Shown here: piece after piece, positions 31,739-39,207 of the stretch | How the letters are laid out: every line of letters begins with the position of its first letter | Position numbering within the stretch: the first letter of the stretch is position 1 | Source: an uncultured Eggerthella sp. | Lineage (GTDB): Bacteria; Actinomycetota; Coriobacteriia; Coriobacteriales; Eggerthellaceae | Assembly (NCBI GenBank): GCA_902464295.1 | Contig: CABQIW010000006.1 | Coordinates: forward strand, 1-59,133 | DNA length: 59,133 nucleotides | Direction of reading: 5' to 3' | Made by a program: the position numbers and the translations under genes | The notes under the pieces: generated by a model | Told to the model about the DNA's origin: nothing | Databases searched by the model: none | What the model saw: only the letters and a program-made list of their open reading frames with translations

Positions 31739-33502
31739 ATGAGTGCGGTAGTTATCCTCTTAATTGCGATTGCAGCATTGCTGTGCGGTTATCTCTTCTA
31801 TGGAAGATGGCTGGCAAAGCAGTGGGGCGTTGATCCGAATCGGGAGACCCCGGCTCATGAATTGCAGGATGGCAAAGACTATGTTCCCGCAGCGCCTTAC
31901 GTAGTGCTTGGGCATCACTTCTCGTCGATCGCAGGTGCAGGGCCCATCAACGGTCCTATCCAGGCAGCGATTTTCGGCTGGGTGCCGGTCATGCTCTGGG
32001 TGCTCATCGGCGGCATCTTCTTCGGTGCGGTTCACGATTTCGGTGCGCTCTTCGCTTCGATCCGTCATAAGGGCCGCACGCTCGCGATGGTCATTCAGCG
32101 CAACATCGACGACACTGCGAAGAAGCTCTTCTGCGTGTTCGCCTACCTTACGCTGTTGCTCGTGGTCGCGGCTTTCGCTTCGATCGTAGCAAGTACGTTC
32201 GCTATTACTCCTGTTCCTGTTGATGATCCAACGCGCGCCGCGGTGGTAGCAGGTACGAACGTTGCGAATTCGCGCACGGCTATGATCTCGATCCTGTTCG
32301 TGGTGGTTGCGATCGTCTATGGCATCGTTACGCGTGGGCGCAAGATCCCAGCCGCAGCGAACATCATCTCAGCGATCGTGATCATCATTGCCGTAGTTGC
32401 TATTGGCTACAATTTCCCGGTCATTCAGCTCGATAACTTCTCTTGGATGATGATCGTGGGCGTCTATATCTTCGCGGCTTCGATCGCGCCGGTGTGGGTG
32501 CTGCTTCAGCCACGCGACTATCTTTCAAGTTACCTGCTCTACGGCATGATCGCCTTGGCGGTCGTTGGCATCATCGGCTCAGGCATCATGGGCGCTTCGA
32601 ACGATCTTCAGATTCCGGCGTTCACGGGTGCGTTCGCTGCAGCAGGCGATTCCAAGGTTGCAGCAAGTGGCTTCCTCTTCCCGGCACTGTTCATCACCAT
32701 TGCCTGCGGTGCAATCTCGGGCTTCCATAGCCTAGTTGCTTCAGGCACCACCTCAAAGCAGCTCGACAAGGAAGGGCAAGCGCTGCCGATCGCTTATGGC
32801 GGTATGCTGCTGGAAAGCCTTGTTGCGATCATTTCGCTCTGCGCGGTTGCGTTCGTGTTCACCGGCTATATGGATGGCACCTACGCTTCTCCCACGCAGG
32901 TCTTTGCGGCAGGTCTTTCGCAGATGCTCGGAGTGATCCCTGGTCTTGAAGGTGCAACCGACATTGCTTATGCGCTGCTCGTTCTGGCGGTTTCGGTGTT
33001 TTGCTTGACCTCGCTCGACACGGCAACCCGCCTCGGACGCTATATGTTCCAGGAGCTTTTCACCCCACACGGCAAAGACATCTCTGAGCTTACGGGTTGG
33101 CGCAAATCTATCACGAACTCTTGGGTCGCAACGATCATCACGGTGGTGCTCGGCGTTGGTCTTGGTCTTACTGGTTACCAGCTAGTGGCGCCGCTCTTCG
33201 GTGCGGCGAACCAGCTGCTCGCAGCGCTCGGCTTGCTTGCGGTGTGCGCATGGCTGGGCAATGCAGGCAAGAACAACAAGATGTTCTACATCCCCATGGT
33301 GTTCATGCTCATCGTCACGCTCACCTCGTTGGTCATGACGTTGTGGGGCAAGGTTTCCGCTATCGCAGCAGGGGCGTTCACGCTGGCTAACGTGTTGCAG
33401 TTCGCGATCGCAGCACTGCTGATCGTGTTCGCTGTCATTTTGGCGGTGAAGGGTATCAAAACCATCTTCTCGAAGGATAAGAAGCCTGCTGAATTCGTGT
33501 AA
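31739..33502 (+). CDS. cstA: CstA-family carbon starvation transporter
   Basis: A 587-residue membrane protein with about 15 hydrophobic helices. CstA hallmarks are present: YGRWLAKQWGVDPNRETPA at the N-terminus, VLGHHFSSIAGAGPINGPIQA near residues 55-75, HDFGALFASIRHKGRTLA, then ISGFHSLVASGTTSKQLDKE near 325-345. E. coli CstA and BtsT take up pyruvate or peptides when carbon is scarce. This is shorter than E. coli CstA (701), matching the compact Gram-positive type. For an asaccharolytic anaerobe this would be a key carbon importer (inference). Confidence 0.93.
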   Translation: MSAVVILLIAIAALLCGYLFYGRWLAKQWGVDPNRETPAHELQDGKDYVPAAPYVVLGHHFSSIAGAGPINGPIQAAIFGWVPVMLWVLIGGIFFGAVHDFGALFASIRHKGRTLAMVIQRNIDDTAKKLFCVFAYLTLLLVVAAFASIVASTFAITPVPVDDPTRAAVVAGTNVANSRTAMISILFVVVAIVYGIVTRGRKIPAAANIISAIVIIIAVVAIGYNFPVIQLDNFSWMMIVGVYIFAASIAPVWVLLQPRDYLSSYLLYGMIALAVVGIIGSGIMGASNDLQIPAFTGAFAAAGDSKVAASGFLFPALFITIACGAISGFHSLVASGTTSKQLDKEGQALPIAYGGMLLESLVAIISLCAVAFVFTGYMDGTYASPTQVFAAGLSQMLGVIPGLEGATDIAYALLVLAVSVFCLTSLDTATRLGRYMFQELFTPHGKDISELTGWRKSITNSWVATIITVVLGVGLGLTGYQLVAPLFGAANQLLAALGLLAVCAWLGNAGKNNKMFYIPMVFMLIVTLTSLVMTLWGKVSAIAAGAFTLANVLQFAIAALLIVFAVILAVKGIKTIFSKDKKPAEFV

Positions 33503-33644
33503 GTCTGCGAAAGCACGTTAACAGGAAAAACGATTATGGAGCGTCTGCGGGGTAACTATGTCCTCTGTTACTCGGCAGGTGCTCCTTCTTGATTCTGTGG
33601 CATAATCGCAGAAAGAGATTCTTCCGAATGACTAAAAGGCAGCT

Positions 33645-34307
33645 ATGAGTGAACATCGAACATACAAAGCGTTCATCTTCGATCTCGATGGCACATTGCT
33701 CCACACGCTTCCCGATCTGGTGAATGTGACGAACAAAGCCCTTGCCGACCAAGGATTTCCGCCCCACACCTCTGAAGAGATCCTTACGTATGTGGGCGAT
33801 GGAGCGGCGCGCCTTATCGCGCAAGCGGTGCCAGCAGAGGCAACTCCTGAACAGGCCAAGCGCGTCTTCCAGAATTTCAAAGATTTCTATCATGAATTCG
33901 GCATCATCTACACTGCCGAATTCGATGGGATCACCGAGGCACTCGAAAAAGCTAAGGATGCAGGCGTGGGTCTTGCGATCTTGTCGAATAAGTTCGAGCA
34001 GGGTGTGCTCGATGTGCGCGACCGATTCTTCCCCGACCTGATCGAAGTCGCGCATGGTGAATCAGACGCTGTGCCGCGCAAACCCGATCCCACAGGGTTA
34101 TTGCTTTGCGCCAGCGAGCTCGGTGTTGCTCCTGAAGAGTGCCTCTTCTTCGGGGATTCAGCGAGCGACATGCAGGCAGCTCACAATGCAGGAATGGAAG
34201 CGGTTGCGGTGACCTGGGGATACCAGCCACAAGAACGCTTGATGGCTGCTACACCCGATCACGTGATCGAGAAGCCGCTCGATATGCTGCGCTTCATCGA
34301 GCAATAA
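33645..34307 (+). CDS. HAD-superfamily hydrolase, phosphoglycolate-phosphatase-like
   Basis: A 220-residue HAD phosphatase. Motif I is FDLDGTLLHTLPDL (nucleophile and acid/base Asp), motif II falls in GVGLAILSNK, the motif III Lys is in AVPRKPDPTG, and motif IV is CLFFGDSASDMQAAHNAG. The cap domain between residues 15 and 80 is the C1 type of Gph and pyrophosphatase PpaX. Substrate is likely phosphoglycolate or a sugar phosphate, not provable here. A CATAAT -10 element is at 33601. The next gene starts five bases after its stop. Confidence 0.88.
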   Translation: MSEHRTYKAFIFDLDGTLLHTLPDLVNVTNKALADQGFPPHTSEEILTYVGDGAARLIAQAVPAEATPEQAKRVFQNFKDFYHEFGIIYTAEFDGITEALEKAKDAGVGLAILSNKFEQGVLDVRDRFFPDLIEVAHGESDAVPRKPDPTGLLLCASELGVAPEECLFFGDSASDMQAAHNAGMEAVAVTWGYQPQERLMAATPDHVIEKPLDMLRFIEQ

Positions 34308-34311
34308 GGCT

Positions 34312-34827
34312 ATGCGCATGATGTCTTCTCTGGACAACCGCATGCCAGTGCAGCCTGATAATCAGTCGGTGTACGAGCGTCAGCGCGAGGCAGAATGCTC
34401 TGCTTTTGCACCTTATTTCCAAGGGAACGTGAATGCGCTCTTTTGCGTCGTTTCACAAGAAGCTCCTTCTGAACAGACTCGCAAAGCTATCGAAGCAACA
34501 GCTGCGCGTGCTGGAATCGCTGCTTCCGATATCTTTTGGATCGCGCTTGGCGGCGTTCCACAGCCCGAAGAAGAGCTCGATGCGCCTTCGCTCCTTCATC
34601 TTATCGAAGCGATCGACCCGCTGTGTATTGTGGTAACCGAGCAAGCTTCAGCGCGCATCCTTTCGCTTGCCTATAATCAGCCGATCAAACTGGACTGCTG
34701 CGATGGTGTTCTTGGAAGGCCTTGTTGCGCGTTCGTTGATTTCGAACGTATGCTCCAGACCGACGAACGCAAGCAACGCGCCTGGGCGCTTCTTAAAGAA
34801 ATGCTCACACGGGTAAATGCGCATTAA
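34312..34827 (+). CDS. Uncharacterised protein, uracil-glycosylase-like hints
   Basis: A 171-residue protein following the HAD gene after four bases, so co-transcribed. The middle (SDIFWIALGGVPQPEEELDA, LIEAIDPLCIVVTEQASARIL) loosely resembles the Rossmann-like core of uracil-DNA-glycosylase superfamily proteins, but the catalytic motifs are not evident. I would not assign a function. An in-frame ATG at 34318 has better spacing from AAGG and may be the true start. Two Cys pairs (CC at about 125 and 134) are notable. Confidence 0.6.
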   Translation: MRMMSSLDNRMPVQPDNQSVYERQREAECSAFAPYFQGNVNALFCVVSQEAPSEQTRKAIEATAARAGIAASDIFWIALGGVPQPEEELDAPSLLHLIEAIDPLCIVVTEQASARILSLAYNQPIKLDCCDGVLGRPCCAFVDFERMLQTDERKQRAWALLKEMLTRVNAH

Positions 34828-34901
34828 ATGATAAAACTTGCACGCCAGATTACCTCACCAACGCAAGCACCTATAATAAAGAGAAGAACGAAAGGTATCT
34901 T

Positions 34902-36026
34902 ATGGCGAACAAAAGCTTAGCAACTGCACCCGCAGATCAGACGATCCTCGTAACCGGCGGCGCGGGTTTCATCGGAAGTCACACCTGTGTTGAATTGCTC
35001 GATCGGGGCTACAACGTGGTCGTGGTCGACGATCTTTCCAACTCGAGCGAAGAGGCCATTCGTCGTATTGGCGAGATCACGGGTAAGCCTGAAAAGCTCA
35101 CGTTCTATCAGGTGGATATCCTCGATCGTGAAGCGCTCGACAACGTATTCGCTACACACGACATCGATGCGATCATCCACTTCGCGGGCTTCAAGGCGGT
35201 GGGCGAATCCACGCAGAAGCCGCTCGAATACTATTGGAACAACGTTACCGGTTCGCTTGTATTGTTCGACGTAGCCCGCAACCATGGCGTGAAGAACATC
35301 ATCTTCTCGAGCAGCGCAACTGTCTACGGTGATCCCGAGATGATTCCTATCACCGAAGATTGTCCCAAGCATGAGGCCACCAATCCTTATGGCGAGACCA
35401 AGTCCATGCTCGAGCGCATCCTTACCGATCTGCACCGTGCGGATCCTGAGTGGAATGTGGTGTTGCTGCGTTACTTCAACCCGATCGGAGCGCATGAAAG
35501 TGGCAGGATCGGCGAAGACCCGAAGGGCATCCCGAACAACCTGCTTCCCTATGTGGCGCAAGTTGCCACGGGCAAGCTCGAATGTATCCAGGTCTTCGGC
35601 GACGACTACCCTACTCCTGATGGTACGGGCGTGCGCGACTACATCCACGTAGTCGATCTTGCGCGTGGGCACGTGAAAGCGCTCGATTTCATGGGCGGCA
35701 AAGTTGGTACGGGTAAAGCGATCGGGCTGGGCAGCATCGAAGGCCCTGTGGCAGAAGACGGCACGCGCAGTGGTGTTGCGATCTTCAACCTGGGCACGGG
35801 CACGGGCTCGAGCGTGCTTGAGGTTATCAAGTCCTTCGAGCAGGCGTGTGGCAAGGAGCTGCCGTATCGGATCGTCGAACGCAGACCGGGCGATATCGCG
35901 GAGAACTATGCAGCATGCGATAAAGCAGCGACCGAACTGGGTTGGGTTGCAGAATACGACCTTGCGCGCATGTGCGCCGATGCCTGGAATTGGCAGAGCC
36001 AGAATCCAAACGGCTATAACGCATAA
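34902..36026 (+). CDS. galE: UDP-glucose 4-epimerase
   Basis: A 374-residue NAD-dependent short-chain epimerase that interconverts UDP-glucose and UDP-galactose for surface polysaccharides. GGAGFIGSHTC (residues 20-30) binds NAD; SSSATVYGDP contains the catalytic Ser/Thr and NPYGETK the catalytic Tyr163-Lys167. The end (GWVAEYDLARMCADAWNWQSQNPNGY) is typical GalE. An insertion of about 20 residues (GKAIGLGSIEGPVAEDGTRSG) sits before FNLGTGTGSSVLEV, making it longer than the usual 330-340. TATAAT at 34872 is the likely -10 element. A hairpin follows at 36088. Confidence 0.94.
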   Translation: MANKSLATAPADQTILVTGGAGFIGSHTCVELLDRGYNVVVVDDLSNSSEEAIRRIGEITGKPEKLTFYQVDILDREALDNVFATHDIDAIIHFAGFKAVGESTQKPLEYYWNNVTGSLVLFDVARNHGVKNIIFSSSATVYGDPEMIPITEDCPKHEATNPYGETKSMLERILTDLHRADPEWNVVLLRYFNPIGAHESGRIGEDPKGIPNNLLPYVAQVATGKLECIQVFGDDYPTPDGTGVRDYIHVVDLARGHVKALDFMGGKVGTGKAIGLGSIEGPVAEDGTRSGVAIFNLGTGTGSSVLEVIKSFEQACGKELPYRIVERRPGDIAENYAACDKAATELGWVAEYDLARMCADAWNWQSQNPNGYNA

Positions 36027-36331
36027 ACCTCCATCCGAATCATCATTCATGTGCGGCTTCCGTGATGACGAAGCCCATATGAACGATCAAGAGCTCCCCC
36101 AAAAGGGAGTTCTTGTGTTGAATAACACTAATTACGGAATAATTCACACCGCTAGTAAAAATGAGACTTCTCTTCTCTCATTTGCAGCCCGATAATACAG
36201 ACAGGAAACGTGCTTGTCGAACACCGCGCTTCGGCGCGAGAGTCCTCGGCAGGAGACCGCGTTATCCATGCAAAATCGCACTGTTCGATCTTCGCAAAAG
36301 GCAAAGATCGTGTAAGAGATAGGAACGTGCC
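36027..36331 (+). ncRNA. Structured leader region before the nikR-hypE genes
   Basis: A 305-base region without a gene. After the galE hairpin it contains GATAAT (36191), then CGCGC-TTCG-GCGCG, TCCT-CGGC-AGGA, and CGATCTT...AAGATCG hairpins in about 120 bases ahead of the 84-residue ORF. The density of stems near a nickel-related operon suggests a structured 5' UTR. I could not match it to a known riboswitch by eye. Confidence 0.35.
36088..36115 (+). terminator. Terminator-like hairpin after galE
   Basis: CAAGAGCTCCC (36088-36098), loop CCAAAA, GGGAGTTCTTG (36105-36115). The T run after it is weak (TGTTG), so read-through is possible. Confidence 0.6.
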
Positions 36332-36586
36332 ATGTGTACCAATGGTGTGAATGTCGATCAATTCAAGATGATGCTCGAGCAAATGGACGACCAAGTTGCG
36401 CTGAATCGTCGCTGGACGCACAAGTTGTTCCATAAAGCAGATGACAACGGTTATGAGAACACTGCTGCGGTGCTCAAGGAGATCCAAGGGCTCATGGACG
36501 AAGCTCGCGCGCTCCTTACCGATGCGCAGGACGCCCTCGATAAAGATGCCAGCTCTGCACCAGGCGTTACCGTCAATCTCGTTTAG
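36332..36586 (+). CDS. Small helical protein upstream of nikR
   Basis: An 84-residue protein, mostly alpha-helical (FKMMLEQMDDQVALNRRWTHKLF and EIQGLMDEARALLTDAQDAL). There is one Cys near the start and HKLFH in the middle. No family is recognised. AGGA precedes the ATG. It is 21 bases ahead of nikR, in the same unit as nikR and hypE, so a role in nickel or hydrogenase maturation is a context-only guess. Confidence 0.65.
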   Translation: MCTNGVNVDQFKMMLEQMDDQVALNRRWTHKLFHKADDNGYENTAAVLKEIQGLMDEARALLTDAQDALDKDASSAPGVTVNLV

Positions 36587-36607
36587 TTCAAAGCAAAGGC
36601 AATTGGT

Positions 36608-37030
36608 ATGAGTAGTGATCTTGTGCGCTTCTCGGTAGCAATGCCGGAAGACCTTCTTATCAACTTCGATCATCTTGTTGCGCGTCGCGGTCTCGCGAAG
36701 AACCGCAGCGAAGTCATTCGCGATCTTGTGCGCGATGCGCTCGTGGAAGGGGAGTGCGCAACGCCTGGGCGTATCGTCATGGGCACGCTCACCATCGTCT
36801 ATGGCCACCATGCGAGCGATCTGCAGGAAAAGCTGCACTTCATTCAGCATCGTTACCTCGATCGCATCATCACGTCGGTCCATGTGCATATCGACGAAGA
36901 CAACTGCCTTGAAGTCATCATCCTGAAAGGAGAGACTGGCGAGGTTCAGGATGTGGCGAACCTTATCCTGGGCACCAAGGGAGTTAAGACCGGGCGGTTG
37001 GTCATGACCACCACCGGCGAATTCATCTAA
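36608..37030 (+). CDS. nikR: Nickel-responsive regulator NikR
   Basis: A 140-residue nickel repressor. Residues 1-48 form the ribbon-helix-helix DNA-binding arm (VRFSVAMPEDLLINFDHLV, NRSEVIRDLVRDAL). The ACT-like C-terminal domain keeps all high-affinity nickel ligands: His81, His92, His94 and Cys100, in positions equivalent to E. coli His76, His87, His89 and Cys95. Expected to repress nickel uptake or tune hydrogenase genes; no nik transport genes are in the window. I saw no clear GTATGA-type operator nearby. Starts 21 bases after the preceding small gene and 16 before hypE. Confidence 0.95.
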   Translation: MSSDLVRFSVAMPEDLLINFDHLVARRGLAKNRSEVIRDLVRDALVEGECATPGRIVMGTLTIVYGHHASDLQEKLHFIQHRYLDRIITSVHVHIDEDNCLEVIILKGETGEVQDVANLILGTKGVKTGRLVMTTTGEFI

Positions 37031-37046
37031 ATCTAAGGAACTGAAT

Positions 37047-38066
37047 ATGGACGAAACAGTACTGTTAGGGCACGGAAGCGGCGGTTCGATGATGAAGCGC
37101 ATCATCGACGAGGTGTTCTTCGAGGCGTATGCCGGTGAAGAGCTTCGCGTTGGCGATGATGCCGCGCGCCTTGAAGCGCCTGAAGGTGAGCGCGTCGCGT
37201 TTTCGACCGACAGCTTCGTGGTCACCCCGCAGTTCTTTCCGGGCGGCGATATCGGGCGCTTGGCCGTGTGCGGTACGGTGAACGATGTTGCAACCAGCGG
37301 TGCCGTTCCGCAGTTCTTGAGCTGCGGGTTCATCCTTGAAGAGGGCTATCCGATGGATAAGCTCAAGCGTATTTGCGCGAGCATGGCCGAAATGGCCAAA
37401 GAAGCGGGCGTGCGCATCGTGACGGGCGACACGAAGGTGGTCAACCGCGGGCATGGCGATGGCGTGTTCATCAACACTTCAGGAATTGGTTTCATTCCTA
37501 AGGGCGTCGATCTTTCTGGTGCGTACTGCAAACCGGGCGACAAGATTCTGGTAACTGGCACGCTGGGCGATCACGGCATCACGATCATGAGCTGCCGCGA
37601 AGAGCTTGGCTTCTCTGCCGACCTGCAAACGGATGCGGCTCCGCTCAATCACCTTATCCAAGAGGTGATCGCAGCCGCGCCGAACACGCGTTGCTTCCGC
37701 GACCCTACGCGCGGTGGTCTGGCTTCAACGCTCAACGAACTTGCTGAACAGTCGCAGGTTGATTTCGTGATCGAAGAAGACGCGATCCCCGTGAAAGATG
37801 CCGTGCGTGGAGCATGTGAGATGCTCGGCTACGACATCTTCCAGGTTGCCAACGAAGGCAAGATGGTGTGCGTAGTAGCTGCCGATGAAGCTGAAGTGGC
37901 ACTTGCGGCCATGAAGGCGAACAAGTATGGCGTTGATGCTGCGATCATCGGCGAGGTGGTTGAAAAACCTGAAGGACGTGACTCGCGCGTTTCTCTGCGA
38001 ACAGGATTCGGTTCGTTGCGCATCATGGACATGCTCGTGGGCGAGCAGCTCCCGCGCATTTGTTAG
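37047..38066 (+). CDS. hypE: Hydrogenase maturation protein HypE
   Basis: A 339-residue PurM/ThiL-fold enzyme that dehydrates a C-terminal thiocarboxamide to the thiocyanate that supplies CN to [NiFe]-hydrogenase. The protein starts with ETVLLGHGSGGSMMK, contains VGDDAARLE and DPTRGGLASTLNELAEQS, and ends exactly in LPRIC, the essential C-terminal Cys. The family's partner HypF, HypC and HypD genes are not in this window. Its pairing with nikR implies an active [NiFe]-hydrogenase system elsewhere. Confidence 0.95.
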   Translation: MDETVLLGHGSGGSMMKRIIDEVFFEAYAGEELRVGDDAARLEAPEGERVAFSTDSFVVTPQFFPGGDIGRLAVCGTVNDVATSGAVPQFLSCGFILEEGYPMDKLKRICASMAEMAKEAGVRIVTGDTKVVNRGHGDGVFINTSGIGFIPKGVDLSGAYCKPGDKILVTGTLGDHGITIMSCREELGFSADLQTDAAPLNHLIQEVIAAAPNTRCFRDPTRGGLASTLNELAEQSQVDFVIEEDAIPVKDAVRGACEMLGYDIFQVANEGKMVCVVAADEAEVALAAMKANKYGVDAAIIGEVVEKPEGRDSRVSLRTGFGSLRIMDMLVGEQLPRIC

Positions 38067-38186
38067 TGCCACTAGTGCTTCGAGCCTGAGCAGCCATGTA
38101 ACAACTCGTTTACCATCTTGGACGATGTCTTTAAGTCGCGCGCGAAAGATATAATAGTAAGGGACACGAACAAGAAAGGACGAACC

Positions 38187-38465
38187 ATGGTACGCATTGA
38201 TGCATTTGGTATGCCCAGCGAAGAGCTCATCGCACGAATCGAAGCTGAAGCGGGCGTTGGAAATAGAGAGATCGTAGTCACTACCGACAGCAAAGATACC
38301 CTTGAAGACCTTGTGGCGTATTCGAACAAGTCGGATAGCTCGATCGATATCAACGTGGTCGAGAACGATAAAGGTTGGGAAGTGCGCTTGGAGATCGGTG
38401 GCGCAGACCAAGTCACGCTGCCTCATTCGAGCGAGTCTTCCGTTCCTGAAGATGCGGTATCCTAG
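38187..38465 (+). CDS. TusA-like domain protein without the catalytic Cys
   Basis: A 92-residue protein, starting at ATG 38187 with AAAGGA upstream. The pattern MVRIDAFGMPSEELIARIEAEAG followed by REIVVTTDSKDTLEDLVAYSN and INVVENDKGWEVRLEIGG fits the TusA/YedF/SirA fold (D-x-x-G-x-x-C-P-x-P, then a strand with D-N/S-x-T and another strand). Where TusA has Cys-Pro, this one has Pro-Ser, so sulfur transfer by the normal route is impossible. TATAAT lies at 38150. Lies between hypE and a ferredoxin; function unknown. Confidence 0.6.
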   Translation: MVRIDAFGMPSEELIARIEAEAGVGNREIVVTTDSKDTLEDLVAYSNKSDSSIDINVVENDKGWEVRLEIGGADQVTLPHSSESSVPEDAVS

Positions 38466-38595
38466 GGCTTCATCAACCGTTTACAGAAGAAATAGCTAAG
38501 CAGTTTGAATATGTGCCTATACGTGGTATTTTCCTACAGAGGGTTTTTCAAACCCGCACAAGCTTACTAGCTGAGAATGAGGAAAGAGGTACGAA

Positions 38596-38784
38596 ATGGC
38601 ACATCCAGTTATTCTAGAAGAAGAATGTATTGGCTGCGGCATTTGTGTTGACGATTGCCCCCAAGAAGTACTTGAAGTTGTCGATGGTGTTGTTACCGTT
38701 GTTAACGAAGAGTCCTGCATCGCTTGTGGCGACTGTGTTGAAAGCTGCCCGATGGGCGCTATCCCTGAGGTTGTTGAAGACTAA
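38596..38784 (+). CDS. 2[4Fe-4S] ferredoxin
   Basis: A 62-residue clostridial-type ferredoxin with two CxxCxxCxxxC motifs: Cys 11, 14, 17, 21 and Cys 41, 44, 47, 51. It carries electrons at low potential in anaerobic metabolism, plausibly for pyruvate oxidoreductase or a hydrogenase (the hypE-nikR genes are upstream). GGAAAGAGG precedes the ATG. A GGGTTT-TTC-AAACCC hairpin lies in the leader at about 38549. Confidence 0.97.
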   Translation: MAHPVILEEECIGCGICVDDCPQEVLEVVDGVVTVVNEESCIACGDCVESCPMGAIPEVVED

Positions 38785-38983
38785 AGTAACCTTTTGGTAC
38801 GCAACCTTTCAGGCGCGCAACAAAATGCGCAGGCGAAACGATTCGGTTCTAGTATGTCAAGCAGTTCGTTTGACATAAGAGATCGGGTGAACGAAGCGTA
38901 AAGCGGCGTGCACATCGAAGATCGAGTCGAGATCGTGGGAAGCCAAGATTTCAAGTGATTCAAAGGTCGCTTGTGTATGAATT

Positions 38984-39016
38984 ATGGAGACGAACGCTGG
39001 TTCGTCTCCATTTTTT
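38984..39016 (+). terminator. Strong orphan terminator
   Basis: ATGGAGACGAAC (38984-38995), loop GCTG, GTTCGTCTCCAT (39000-39011), then six T. A perfect 12-bp stem, about 200 bases after the ferredoxin stop, so it ends either a long ferredoxin 3' UTR or a separate small RNA. Confidence 0.93.
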
Positions 39017-39088
39017 ATTCCCAAAACCGTCTTGACCTGCGGAGATGCAAGACAAACAGAAATATCAAAGTTTGTGATGCATAAAACT

Positions 39089-39117
39089 TTACAATGGTGC
39101 ACTTAGATTATATTATG
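39089..39117 (+). promoter_or_regulatory. dnaK promoter
   Basis: TTTACA (39089-39094), 17-base spacer, TATTAT (39112-39117). The half-site TATGTCAAGC (39115-39124) overlaps its downstream edge and is a candidate HspR contact. Neither CIRCE nor the Streptomyces HAIR motif is visible. Confidence 0.6.
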
Positions 39118-39207
39118 TCAAGCGTTGGAGCTTTCTTAACAAGGCTCCATTTAACTATAAGGTAATACAAGGTTCGTTTTACGAGTCTCTATTGAAAGGA
39201 TAAGAAC

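Larger units (their letters stand above)
38785..39207 (+). other. Intergenic region before dnaK
   Basis: 423 bases with no convincing gene. It holds an inverted repeat TATGTCAA...TTGACATA (38853-38877), a strong orphan terminator (38984-39016), the dnaK promoter and a TGGAGC/GCTCCA hairpin (39127-39150) in the dnaK leader. The first ten bases of the inverted repeat (TATGTCAAGC) recur at 39115, just after the dnaK -10 element. A short RNA ending at the terminator is possible. Confidence 0.5.

Noticed and set aside
34917..36050. A 377-residue open frame antisense to galE
   Set aside because: It mirrors the full galE gene, has no ribosome binding site, and its protein is Arg/His/Val-rich without any fold pattern; a codon-bias shadow.
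36049..36195. Short frame starting MCGFRDDEAHMND after galE
   Set aside because: It has no ribosome binding site and no recognisable product; the region is better explained by the hairpin and leader.
36152..37333. A 393-residue open frame antisense to nikR and hypE
   Set aside because: It overlaps two clear genes on the other strand and its sequence looks random.
39000..39207. CIRCE or HAIR heat-shock operators ahead of dnaK
   Set aside because: Neither TTAGCACTC-N9-GAGTGCTAA nor CTTGAGT-N7-ACTCAAG is present; only TATGTCAAGC half-sites remain, so the HspR site was not called.
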